Of a stretch of 64,000 nt of DNA, positions 34,493 to 45,680 are shown piece after piece. Position 1 is the stretch's first letter, and each line of letters opens with the position of its first letter. The notes below the pieces were generated by a model that saw nothing but the letters and a program-made list of their open reading frames with translations, did no database searches and had not been told where the DNA came from. Position numbers and translations under genes: made by a program. The DNA is from Branchiostoma floridae (Eukaryota; Chordata; Leptocardii; Amphioxiformes; Branchiostomatidae). The stretch spans positions 15,587,569 through 15,651,568 of the forward strand of contig NC_049986.1 in the NCBI RefSeq assembly GCF_000003815.2. The letters are read 5' to 3'.

Positions 34493-36114
34493 ATCGCGTA
34501 CAACTTCAAAAATAGAGGAAACCCAAAGTGATGAATTTAGCATCGCTCAAGTAGATGACGTTAGATGACGTTACGTTATTACGACTAACCAGAAAGAAAA
34601 GGGTAGGTTCATGACATTCTGTTCTTTCGTGCCATATGTGTGCAGTTGGCCAGTAAAGATTGTGTTCGTGCACCGGGCGACATTATACCGCCACGTGAGA
34701 AAAAAAACATGAATCTAAATAGATTGGCCAATGCAGCATCAGTATTCCTGATCTATATGCATTTCACACATTTCGGTGTTCAAGACAATCTTGAGAAGGC
34801 CTCTATAGCAATGCATATGTATTTATGTTGCGGTATTATGGCACTCGGGGAGAGTTGATATTATACAGGCTTTGTTCAAGAGAACGTGCATTTCCAATGT
34901 TGTATACTATCTGGACCAAGAGATCAGTTCATGTATGCGTATGAGGTCACTGCCCATGACACATTTGATTTGGTACGTTGCCATACCCTTGTCTCTTAAA
35001 AATGCGCTGTCTGATGTTTTTACGCAATAAACTCTGACCTCTGGGCTAAGCTAAGTTATCGCTGTAAGTAAAAGGTCGACTGGATTGATGAATAATTTAT
35101 CAAACTTGTAATCCCAATAATACATCAACAGTGATTCCTGGCATGCACTCAAAACAATCTATCGTCTTCCAGAGTTAGGTATGCTCGGATGCCAGGTGTG
35201 CATCGTTACAATTCATGCCTGGGGGACACCAGCAACAGAAATGACAGAGGTTTCAACTTAATATTCATCCTTTATATTCTTCACGTTGTTTTAGAAGTCG
35301 ACTTGGCATCAAAGCCAGCTGCAGTTGTACGGATTGGGTCGCTTGACACAGGTTATAAGGACAGTGACACTGTACACCTATGACACCAGCTGCCCTTCCT
35401 ATGTGCTCGGACCATGCTCCGGCCGCCCTTGCATCTGTATCTGTATCTATATAGCAGGTATACCGGCCCTTTTCCGTGACACATCGCTCTGTGCGACAGC
35501 AGCTTCTTTTATCACACTAAAAACTTGTCACATCTACCCTTTGCACATCTAACTGGGAGCTTTGTAAGGATGCTCAAACTCAGGTCTAGAAGAAAACGAG
35601 TTTTTGAACACATCAATCCTGGGTTGATAACTCAAGTACTTGGAGGCATGACTATTTCACTCTTTTGTGGACTGGTAAAAAATATTAAGCAGTTGATACA
35701 TCCACTGGTCATTGCTCCTCTTATGATCAAAGCGTCTTGCCAGTCAGCAACTCCTTCAGCCACTGCCGCAGCATCTTGTAACTCGACACAGATGCTGTTG
35801 ATATAATTCTAGTTGTTTGTTACAAACCTGACCAAGCATAACGATCTTCGACCCTAACACATTGCTTAAAATCGATTTTTACAATTCAGTATCGTTCTCG
35901 CCGTCCATACTCCCAAGTCTATACAAAAGCACGCCCAGCTGAGTCGACCTTTACCTATGTGATTTCTGATGCCAGTCAGTTGGAAACATTCTAAGAAAGT
36001 CAATACAGCAGTCGATACGTATTTCGTTCGTTCGTTTCGTTAAGGCCCTGGTTCTAGAATACACTCTAAAACTGGGAACAAGGACAGATCATCAGTGATA
36101 GCATGTAGTACCTA
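34493..36114. other. no gene recognised
   Basis: Unique-looking DNA with short frames. CCAATGTTGTATACTATCTG at ~34893 is shared with the SINE at 23385. Confidence 0.4.
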
Positions 36115-36119
36115 GTGGC

Positions 36120-36620
36120 ACATAGGGCAGCATGTTTTCTTGCTGTTTCAGTAGTGGGACATGTTTATATACGGGGTGCCAGCCCTTTCACGTGTCGACG
36201 CACCTCCTCAAACACTGGACCCCCATTTTATGTTAATTCCAAAAGACGAGTGCAGCACCAACTGAGACGTCCTACCGTTAAGGTGCACTCTCACTGCACT
36301 TGCGTCAAGCTTGCGTCACTGTGGGGTTCGAAATATACTTAACGAATTTCAGAGATATTTTTTTTTATTTTTTGTGTATTTTGTCGTCTTCTAAGTCATA
36401 CTTTTGCGTATTACGCAATGTCTAAGTAATAAAAATAGGAGAAAATAACAAAACAGTAACGCGGTGTGCGAACCCCACAATGACGCAAGCTTGACGCAAG
36501 TGCAGTGAGTGTGCACCTTAACCCAGGATTGAATCGGGTTTACCAGTAACCAACTAACTTGAACAAGTAGCTCAACCGTGAGGTTGCTACCAGTTGAGTT
36601 ACACGGTTAAAAAGAAGACA
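36120..36620 (-). mobile_element. tRNA-headed SINE, reverse orientation, split by a MITE
   Basis: Left part TCTTGCTGTTTCAGTAGTGG resembles the SINE tail at 50205. Right part holds the reversed B box CCAGGATTGAATCGGG (36525-36540) and reversed A box CTACCAGTTGAGTTACACGG. A 236-bp MITE interrupts it. Confidence 0.7.
36282..36517. mobile_element. 236-bp TTAA-flanked MITE nested in a SINE
   Basis: Terminal repeats of about 49 bp with two mismatches, GGTGCAC(T/A)CTCACTGCACTT then GCGTCAAGCTTGCGTCA and TGTGGGGTTCG. Perfect TTAA at 36278-36281 and 36518-36521. AT-rich centre. TTAA targets suit piggyBac-type mobilisation, but the ends differ from the element at 33526. Confidence 0.9.
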
Positions 36621-36909
36621 ACCTATTTTTCGTTATCCGTGCAATGTTGAAGGTCATATGATATATCAGCACGCACCAGACGGTGTCGTTTAATGTCAAC
36701 TTCACGAACCAGCAACTACCTCAACAATGATGTCGAGAGACTTTGTTGTCGTAACTTTTGATACTGGCGTTCTGTATGGTCGACTTTACTTATATCAGCT
36801 GACTCAATCACCGGAGTTACTGGACTGGCAAAAAAATCGAGTTTTGTTTTATCATGTATGAGTCTTAAATTAAGTATTTCCATCATATTCGTTCGCCGAT
36901 CCATATGGC

Positions 36910-37040
36910 ATATGTTGCAACAGACCTGAGTCAGCTTATTTACAGATGTGTCCAATGTCTGCAACAGACCTGAGTCAGCTTACAGATGTGTCCAATGTCT
37001 GCAACAGAGCTGAGTCAGCTTACAGATGTGCCCTATGTGG
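36910..37040. repeat. ~47-bp minisatellite, three units
   Basis: Units of GCAACAGACCTGAGTCAGCT, TACAGATGTG and TCCAATGTCT, with a 4-bp insertion in the first. Confidence 0.9.
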
Positions 37041-37299
37041 CAGAGACTGTCATTGTCGTATAGGACTGTTTAGCCACAGTCGACGCTGTAGGGCTGATAT
37101 CAATTAGGATTTTGCCATGGTCAATATTGACCTAAGGAGGCCATACATATGGCATACTAGTATGTTCCAAGATTTCTTATCTTTCAAACAAACCGAAAGC
37201 TGTTTGTGTATGCATTTATTCACTATGCACTAACCACAAAAAGCGATGATCTGACAGCATAATTCTGACGTTTATCGCCGGTTATCTGTGCAAAACGAC

Positions 37300-37885
37300 G
37301 ATGTTTGGAGAGTTGGATCTGTTCGATGATTCACCGTCAAAGTTGCGACTTGCCACAAATCGATTCATGGATAATTGGTTTCCCCAAAACTGGCAAACTT
37401 TTCAGAATCTCCGCGCTCAGCGACTGCGTACGTAATGGGGCTGACAGGTGCAGGTACCAACGCCAGACGGATGTCTGGGCCCGCGGCTGCTGCTGCCAGG
37501 CCAATTCCAATTTTCTGGCTGTTTCCGAGCAGCTTGGGTCGTTTTATCTCACAAATATGGCGTTACAGATTGAGCTGCGCGCCAAAGGGTAACACCGTAC
37601 GTGCCTAACGAGCTCACTTTGCTTGATCTCCGCGACAGTCTGTGTGCAGCAGGTCGCACAATTTCACCCAGAATATCAGGCGGGCATTGCCTTGTCTCTG
37701 TTCAGTTGATCTGTAATCACCCAGCATGGGTCGTCTTTGAAATTCATTCCCACGAATTAGCATGGTCCTATTCCACGTTTCGCCGACCTACTCGATTAGA
37801 AGACGAGCCACGTATCGAGGAGGGGGGTATTTATGTTTCGAACTACGAACTACGTTCTTCCGTTCCAATCGTTCCAAACAAATAA
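37300..37885. other. GC-richer stretch, coding status undecided
   Basis: Two overlapping + frames of 95 and 77 codons (37305-37592, 37375-37608) and a third (37601-37885) fall in a locally GC-rich region. They compete in different phases, and no domain, splice pair or signal peptide was recognised. No gene is called. Confidence 0.3.
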
Positions 37886-38285
37886 GGTCAATAATGTAGC
37901 AAGTGGCAGGACAGAGCTGCAGGGGCTGGACATCATACATATGAATCTATTTAAGAAGAATAAACAAAGCAGTAATCTCTTGTTAGATTAGAACATATGG
38001 AGGCAAATATTAAGTATTTGCACGCAAATGTTACCTTTCTATTTCACCGGAATGTTTTTATCATCTCATGTGTGACTGTTATGTAACGAAAAATAGCCAA
38101 TGTGTTATAGAGAACATTTGCCCCCAACACGCTCAAATGTTACGGCTGCATGGTACTGTGCCCACGTAAGTCTATTGCAGAACATCGCAATTTGGAAACC
38201 CAGGGTCTGTAACCACAATTATGTGACCAGTTTGCAAGATGCAATTTCTGCTATGGATAGTTTAAATGGCCTCTTGTGGTAATGG

Positions 38286-38577
38286 NNNNNNNNNNNNNNN
38301 NNNNNNNNNNNNNNNNNNNNNNNNNNNNNNNNNNNNNNNNNNNNNNNNNNNNNNNNNNNNNNNNNNNNNNNNNNNNNNNNNNNNNNNNNNNNNNNNNNNN
38401 NNNNNNNNNNNNNNNNNNNNNNNNNNNNNNNNNNNNNNNNNNNNNNNNNNNNNNNNNNNNNNNNNNNNNNNNNNNNNNNNNNNNNNNNNNNNNNNNNNNN
38501 NNNNNNNNNNNNNNNNNNNNNNNNNNNNNNNNNNNNNNNNNNNNNNNNNNNNNNNNNNNNNNNNNNNNNNNNNNNNN
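38286..38577. other. assembly gap (292 N)
   Basis: Run of N; its true length may differ. Frames crossing it are meaningless. Confidence 1.
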
Positions 38578-39470
38578 TGATCTGTCAGCCAAGAATGTCT
38601 TCAGCTTAACTCTCCCATCTTTCAATCACACGTAACTGCACCAAGCTTTATGTGTTTCCGCCACAAGGAGATAGTAATGTGGCTAATATAATAGCAAGAT
38701 GGATGAGACAGCTAACAGCTAGCAGGAAAATGTGTCAGCTCAGAAATTCGAAAGTCTTCAGTTTCACTGTCAAATTTTTCATTCAGGCCAAGCTAATTCG
38801 AGTAGACATATGACATCTTGTGGGTACACCAAAATAGTTTTAGCGTGCGAAGAACAAAGTTGATTGTGCGAACAAACAGGGTCATGGAGGTTGAATAAAT
38901 GACTGAGCACAGCACATACTGTATTTTCTTCTTTCACCTTCCTCTTCTTTTTGAATTTGGTATTTTACGTCATTAGTATAGGTGATGACATACTACATGA
39001 TATGCTTGTAGAATTCACTACACATAATTCCTTATTCTACTGCTTCTTTGTTCAATTTACAGTATGATCGCAAGCTTTTTTTAGAAAACAGGGAGAAATT
39101 GATGCACGGACGGGTGTCAAGTCATTGTGTCCACAGACGCAAATGTTCCAAGGCGTAACATGCTTCAGCAAAACGGGAAACTATCAATCAGTAGGTGGCA
39201 TGAGTTATGGACCTCAATACACTTGTACTCGAAGACGTATGGGTTTCATCTATCTTACTAGCTGTGATGAATAGACGACCACAGATAGGGGTAACAGCCT
39301 GCGGTGTGCACCTTAAGATAGCTGATACATCATCATACTAAACATTCGTCTTTGTGAGGTGTACAACGTAACAGCTAGCGGCACGGTGGATCAGTCAACA
39401 GTAACACCGTATGCTGTCCGTCAAAAGTAACTCCTTGTGCTGTCAGTCAACAGTAACTCCGTATGCTGTC
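38578..39470. other. no gene seen
   Basis: AT-rich. GTAACTCC(T/G)TGTGCTGTC / GTAACTCCGTATGCTGTC forms a ~30-bp repeat at ~39399-39475. Confidence 0.4.
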
Positions 39471-39477
39471 CGTATGT

Positions 39478-39478
39478 C

Positions 39479-39536
<58 letters not shown>
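39478..39536. repeat. (CA)n microsatellite
   Basis: About 28 CA units. Confidence 0.97.
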
Positions 39537-39539
<3 letters not shown>

Positions 39540-42521
39540 AGCGCGCGTTCAAGATCCTTTTGATGCATATTTTTTAAGTTTGACATGTCTGTACTTATTG
39601 AGGTCTCAATGATGCGTAGAGATTTGGAACACTGCATCAGTTTTTTTTTTTTTCGTAATGCAGAATCACAGAACGACACCCCCATCTTGAAGTAGCGTGG
39701 TACAATCCATCGATACTGCCGTTAGCCGCCTAATATAGCCTACACAACACAAACTCTTAACTTCGTGCAACTAATTAGCTACCCTCCAAGCAAAAGTTCG
39801 GCCACTGTTTGGTTATTGCCTATAGTGCTATGATGAACAACTTCCTGGACATGCAGGTACCTTTAAATGGAAAATTGTTTAAAAAAATGGTATCCCTAGT
39901 AAAGAGGGCATCAAACACCTTAGCCTCCACTACAAACACCATGATTACTTCACGTTTGTGTCCTGCGAAACATCATTGAAAGCTGTAATTGTAAATTTCC
40001 GGAGTGATACTATGGCTGCCATGATGATACACTACGTTCTTCCTGCGTATTCTAAAATGAAAGGCAAATCCTATGATAGAGGGTTTGGGTGGACACAAGA
40101 CTGCAGGATACTGCCGCGCTGTGACTTAGAGGTCATGGCGGATGCCATTCTGCATTCCATTCATGTTTGCCGTGGTGCAAGGCTTTGCTGGGGAATGAGG
40201 CGACCTTAAACAGGCGCACGGAACAATGTAATTTTCCAATAACTTGAAAAAAAAATTAGATCGCATGTGTGACTTCTGGACGAAAATAAAAGTCCACCCA
40301 CTCGGCTAAGAAGACGCTGAACTGATTTTGTATTTGTAACAACCTATAAAAATTGTAGTCTTGAAATGCTAACCTTATTATTGTAATATCACAGGGTAGA
40401 AGAGGGCTTACACTGGTTATGATGTTAGTACGTCCAAGGGCACTTACAACACTTAGAGGGCTCAGTGAATTGCAAACCTAGCATAGATAGCAGACACCCT
40501 GGCACCTTCGGCCTATTATTTAAACCTCTTTCCTTGGAGGTCACGTGTCCTGAATACGATATCGTTACAAGTACGACAGGGAAAAACCACAGAGTAGACG
40601 TAGAGAAACGTAAGTTATTGTTGAGTTGGTCTAATGTTCAGTATAGTTACTATCGACTGTATTATTATCTAAAGGGATGGTGGAGGGATGACGGGAATCA
40701 ACGATTGCCATTTTTCAGAGGTTCTCATAACCTGTGAGGTTCTCGTAACTTGTCTGTGTAACAGTCCCTACCATAACATAACACTCTCCCGACCACACCC
40801 CTGTTATCGTTTTTAGCAGGACAAGAGAGACAAAAAAAGATTCACAGTATAGGCGGCAAAGGTAAATGAACAAATAAAAGGTAAGCTGTAACATCGAGAG
40901 GTAACTGGTAGAAACAAGATGCGTTGGTCATTTGCTAGATAAGCATCCCTTGAAAATTTCAGTAAACCTGTCGGTATTACGGTAATGGTTGTTACGAGAT
41001 AGCCTTCAGAGACACCAAATGCTCCGAATCCTTTGGAGTACTAATTACAGTACTGATAAGATACGTGGTCACTACTCCATCAGTTCGTTACTTAAGCACG
41101 TTGTGTCTTGTGTTGGCACAGGTTATCGTTAAAGCCATTCTGAAGCGGAGGCACAGTGCTGTAGCTGTATGATCGGCAGTCCTGGCCACACAGCCAGCCA
41201 GACGGTATTCTGATGCGGACCCGGGTCAGCCGTTCCAGAAGAGAACACACAGTACTACAAAGATACAGGTATGTGTACCACGTACCGATATGTTGGTTCA
41301 CACGTGCGTATATATTCCGTATAAGTCCGTATGAGGCCCGTATGGAAGTCTTAGCCTCTGCCAGTTTCCACAGGTCGCTTGAAAACGTATAGAAATTGGA
41401 TAAATATAGCCAGATAACATGCCAGCGGAGTTAGCTGGTCGCAAGCCGTACTCATTGGACATGTACAGGTAGCCCCACTGGCATGTTATGTGTCTATATC
41501 TCTCTATTTCTACTATTTTTCAAGAGACCTGTGGAGCCTGGGAGACTACAAAATCTATACGGACCTCATACCAACTTGTATACGCACGAGTGAACTCTGC
41601 TTTACATGTACAATACCATTTCAATAGGGCGGTGATCTCTCCGCGACCACCGGTGGTCTTTCAGTTGAGTAATCAAATCACTAGAAATCGACGTTCAAAA
41701 TTAATGAATTGATGATAATTAGTTTGCCGATTGTTGTTCCCACATAATCTCTAAATACATGCAGCGCCACAGTGTGCTGGATTGCGTACGGAGGCACTAC
41801 AAACTTTCGACAGGCATAAAGAACTTCTTAACCGCAAAGCCACAGTGGTGTTTCATGAAACTTACCTTTACCTTGTTTCTAGTACGCCTAAACGAATTGA
41901 TAAAGACATATCGACGACTCCCTCATTTGAAGCAAACTGGAAGACCCAATCGAATACAAATGACCCGGGTTAACGACATTGTCATAATTGGATTTACAAA
42001 ACGTTCCCTACATTAGCTTTGGCTTTATGAGGTAGTACGTTGATTAGAACAAATAAAAGACGACTGCAATCAGTGTATGGGACTCAGTAAGGGGCAATTC
42101 AGGCCAAGTCGTTACTACCGTGGGTTCATGAAGTTGCTGAAGACATAGTTGTGGTTTCTCCAGTTCGAATGTATGTGGAAACTAATTGAAGCTGTTTCCC
42201 AAAGCCAGGCATTCCTCATGTGGTACAGACTTCCCTTTGCTACCTCCAATAACACGTGATGGTATTGTATTGTTTTTGGTCTGAATGTGTGTGTGCGTGC
42301 GTGCGCGCGCGTGTGCGTTTGTGTGTTCGCGCGCGCCTTTGTGTCCGTCTTTGAGCACGATAACTCTAGAACAAGGTGGGTTGAGGATAAGTCTTGATAA
42401 AATCTTCAAGTAACCCAAAACGCTTGAGTGGATCCATAATGATTAGATTTTGCGTCAGCTAGCAGCTTATCATGGTGCTGCAGCGGAACGTTCGATTTTG
42501 ACGTCTCGTTATCTTTTGCAG
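39537..42521. other. no exon confirmed; possible upstream region of the membrane-protein gene
   Basis: Frames at 39958-40209, 40465-40737 and 41759-42016 have no recognisable domain. A segment 41122-41268 is bounded by GGCACAG and GATACAG/GTATGTG, like an internal exon on the + strand, but all three + frames are closed early, so it would be non-coding. A GT/GC-rich tract lies at 42285-42340. A single CCCTCCAAGCAAAAG motif at ~39782 resembles one MITE end. Confidence 0.35.
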
Positions 42522-42808
42522 AGGATCAACTTCCGCACGCGCCGAGCATCATGGGAGGGATCATGACCATCATCCTGGTGGCGGGATCCATCTTGGCCCT
42601 CCTGACGCTGATCGTCATCATCATCATCCTGTGCTGCTGTCGTCTCAAGGAGCACTGTGACGCGTGTTGCCTTGCCGAGGAGGACGACAAGAACTTCCCG
42701 CACATCTACAGAACACACCACGGGCTGAACGACAGGACTAGTAGCACGACAAACTCCCGACCAGGAAGGATATGCCGGTCGGGAAGCCTTTACGTGTCTG
42801 CCGTATGA
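42522..42808 (+). CDS. terminal exon of a single-pass membrane protein, partial
   Basis: An acceptor TTATCTTTTGCAG at 42509-42521 opens an exon whose first two bases finish a codon (incoming phase 1), then reads DQLPHAPSIMGGIMTIILVA... to a TGA at 42806-42808. A hydrophobic helix (IMTIILVAGSILALLTLI plus VIIIIL) is followed by a CCC cluster, a likely palmitoylation site, and a ~60-residue polar cytoplasmic tail. The tail ends Ser-Ala-Val, fitting a class I PDZ ligand (S/T-x-hydrophobic). Type I topology is inferred. The family is not recognised and upstream exons were not found. Codon use is GC-rich, as in the 14-3-3 genes. A Met at 42551 could start a short form, but the good acceptor argues for an internal reading. 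Confidence 0.65.
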
Positions 42809-42841
42809 CTACCGTATGACTGCCGTATGTCTGCCGTATGA
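42798..42841 (+). repeat. 4 x 11-bp repeat overlapping the stop codon
   Basis: Unit CTGCCGTATGA at 42798, 42809, 42820 and 42831 with single changes. The last codons (GCC GTA TGA) of the exon lie inside the first unit. Confidence 0.95.
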
Positions 42842-43515
42842 CTGGCGCAGATTGCCGGGACGTCAAAGACCCTTTCACACCCTCGAGCCTTTACAGTGAC
42901 AGTGACATTGTTCTTATTGTATGTAAGACTTTGACTGAAGATTCATTGACGACATGATCACTTATTGAGAGTTTATTTGCAAAATCATGCCCGAAGGCTA
43001 ATTGCACGTACAGTCTCGAAATAAGAGTAGAGCCATAACAGTACATAACATTGGTTTCTAATCTACTATAAGGTTACTTATGTTAATACTGTATGTCTGT
43101 AATTGTTTTTAACATGGCGAAAATACTACAGATGTGACAAAACGATGTAAAAAGTGCCGATGGGATTGCTACCACTTGTGACTTGATGGATTTTGTGACA
43201 TCCTCGTTGTTTTGTATGAAGCGTAACGTATCACGTAGATGAAAAACATGGTGCAAGTCGTTTAGTTTCCTTATTTTACAAAGCTTTATGACAATCTTTT
43301 TATACTTCCTGATGGTCACATGTGTATCTACAAAAATAACGTGATTGTAAAAAAGTATTTGCGCTGTAAAAAAAAGATACATCAACACTGATATGACACC
43401 ATAAAAGCTTGATTTCTCTGTATTTTACTGAAACATTTAAGAGAAACAAGCAAACGACAGGTATTTCTTATCACTATCATTGTGATGTAACGCAATAAAC
43501 ATATATTTGTCTGAC
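42809..43515 (+). terminator. 3' UTR and poly(A) signal of the membrane-protein gene
   Basis: AT-rich trailer with no ORF on the + strand. AATAAA at 43494-43499 is followed by a GT-rich stretch (TTTGTCTGACTGTTGTCTG), a good cleavage/polyadenylation context. Confidence 0.55.
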
Positions 43516-43617
43516 TGTTGTCTGTTTTAATCATCCTAAATCTGTAAAAAGAATATCACAATGTTCACAATCTGGAATGGTAATATTCTACGTCTACAAA
43601 AGAATATAGAAAAAAAT

Positions 43618-43689
43618 GTCACCGCCCGGGATCGAACCGGGGACCTTGCGCGTGTGAGGCGCACGTGATAACCACTACACTACGGTGAC
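43618..43689 (-). tRNA. tRNA-Val (CAC), gene 1
   Basis: On the - strand the 72-nt gene folds with acceptor stem GTCACCG/CGGTGAC, D arm AGTGTAGTGGTTATC (A box), anticodon loop CTCACAC giving CAC, and T arm CCCGGTTCGATCCCGGG (B box). No intron; CCA not encoded, as usual in animals. A T-run on the sense strand immediately after the gene (43609-43617) is the pol III terminator. Differs from its neighbours by one T-loop base. It charges valine for GTG codons. Confidence 0.95.
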
Positions 43690-44134
43690 TTCTGACAAAA
43701 CAGTCTGGAAGATGTTCCAACCGTGTCTAAAACAGACTTTTGAACAAATAGTACATTCTTGATAGACCGGATAGTTGTCAGCTAGTTGTTACTGTATCAT
43801 ACGAACCAAACGTAGCCAACAGTAGACCAAGTTCTTACTGTATCATACAAACCAAACGTAGCCAACAGTAGACCAAGTTGTTATTGTATCATACGAACCA
43901 AACGAAGACCAAGTTCTAAAAGGTAACACGTGCCAAAATATCCAATACTTCGGTCCTTTCCTTGGTACTAAAAAGACACTCATGTCAATTTGTTGTAAAC
44001 AGTATGATAATTTCAATATATGGATGCATGGTGGAATACAAACCAACCGATAGCCATGCTGCGATTGTCTAGTAAGAATGTTAAACGTTGACGTGGCATT
44101 TTTCAAACAGTCTGGTTCGAGAAAAGAAAAACAT

Positions 44135-44206
44135 GTCACCGCCCGGGCTCGAACCGGGGACCTTGCGCGTGTGAGGCGCACGTGATAACCACTACACTAC
44201 GGTGAC
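44135..44206 (-). tRNA. tRNA-Val (CAC), gene 2
   Basis: Same fold and anticodon; T loop TTCGAGC. Full acceptor pairing. A-rich run at 44121-44133 gives sense-strand T tracts for termination. 517 bp from gene 1, in the repeat unit. Confidence 0.95.
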
Positions 44207-44665
44207 TTCTGACGAAAACAGTTTGATAGATGTCCCAACCTTGTAAATCACAAAGTGTTTAAAACAGACTTTTGAATGAATGTCACATTCTTCATAGACC
44301 AGATAGTTGTCACCTAATTTTTACTATATCACACGAACCAAACGTAGCCAACAGTAGACCAAATTGTTACTGTATCATGCGAACCAAATGTAGCCATCAG
44401 TAGACCAAGTTGTTATTGTATCATACGAACCAAACGTAGACCAAGTTCCAAATGGTAACGCGTGCCAAAATATTCAATACTTCGGTCCTTTCCTTGGTAC
44501 TAAAAAGACACTCATGTCAATTTGTTGTAAATAGTATGATAATTGCAATATATGGATGCATGGTGGTATAAAAAATAAACGATAGCCATCTTGTGAATAT
44601 CTAGTTCGAATGTTTAATATTAATGTTGCATTTTCCAAACAGTCTGGTTCTAGAAAAGAAAAAGT

Positions 44666-44737
44666 GTCACCGCCCGGGCTCGAACCGGGGACCTTGCGCG
44701 TGTGAGGCGCACGTGATAACCACTACACTACGGTGAC
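44666..44737 (-). tRNA. tRNA-Val (CAC), gene 3
   Basis: Identical to gene 2 over the mature region by eye. Terminator T-run on the sense strand just beyond 44666. 531 bp from gene 2. Confidence 0.95.
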
Positions 44738-45116
44738 TTCTGGCGAAAACTGTCTGGTAAATGTCCCAAACTTCTCAATCATAAATTGTTTAGAACCGCC
44801 TTTTGAACGAATGACACATTCTTCATAAACCAGATGGTTGTCAACTAGTTGTTACTCTATCATATGAACCAAATGTAGCCAACAGTACATCAAGTTCCAA
44901 ATGGTAACACGTGCCAAAATATCCAATACTTCGGTCCTTTCCTTGGTACTGAAAAGACACTCATGTCAATTTGTTTTAACAGTATGATAATTTCAATATA
45001 TGGATGCATGGCGGTATATTAAGCAACCGATAGTCATGTTGTGAATGTCTGGTCAGAATGTCAAACATTAACGTGGTACTTTTCAACAGTCTGGTTCTAG
45101 AAAGGAAAAAAAAACT

Positions 45117-45188
45117 GTCACCGCCCGGGCTCGAACCGGGGACCTTGCGCGTGTGAGGCGCACGTGATAACCACTACACTACGGTGAC
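45117..45188 (-). tRNA. tRNA-Val (CAC), gene 4
   Basis: Identical mature sequence. Long sense-strand T tract beyond 45117. 451 bp from gene 3; this unit is shorter because it has fewer 47-bp subrepeats. Confidence 0.95.
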
Positions 45189-45655
45189 TTCTGGCGAAAA
45201 CAGTTTGGTAGATGTCCCAATCTTCTCAATCATCTTCAAAGTGCTTAAAACAGCGTTTTGAACGAATGACATATTCTTCATAGACCGGATAGTTGTCAAC
45301 TAGTTAATACTGTATCATATGAACCTAACGTAGCCAACAGTAGACCAAGTTCAAAATGGTATACATGCCAAAATGTTCTTCCTGTGTCATACAGACCAAA
45401 ACTGCCCAACAGTATACATCATTTCATTAATGTAAGCTCCAAATGGTAACACGCCATGCCAGAATGTTAAATACATTGGTCTCGTCCTTGGTGCTGAAGA
45501 CACTCATTTCAATTTGCTGTAAACAGTATAGTGACTTTGTTATGTGGACGCATGGCGGCATATAAACAACCCGATAGCTATCTTGCGAATGTCTGGTTAG
45601 GATCTTACCCATCAATACTTTTCAACACTCTGGTTCTAGAAAAGAAAGAAAAACT

Positions 45656-45680
45656 GTCACCGCCCGGGCTCGAACCGGGG
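45656..45680 (-). pseudogene. tRNA-Val (CAC), gene 5: 3' part of a split gene
   Basis: GTCACCGCCCGGGCTCGAAC then CGGGG is the 3' acceptor strand plus T arm of the same tRNA. It stops at the edge of the 1.8 kb insertion; the missing part lies at 47486-47535. The terminator T-run is still present. Confidence 0.92.

Noticed and set aside
38251-38635. Frames spanning the N run
   Set aside because: They consist of unknown residues across an assembly gap.
43843-44181. 112-codon - strand frame across a tRNA gene
   Set aside because: It spans tRNA repeat spacer and gene; no domain; recurs only because units repeat.
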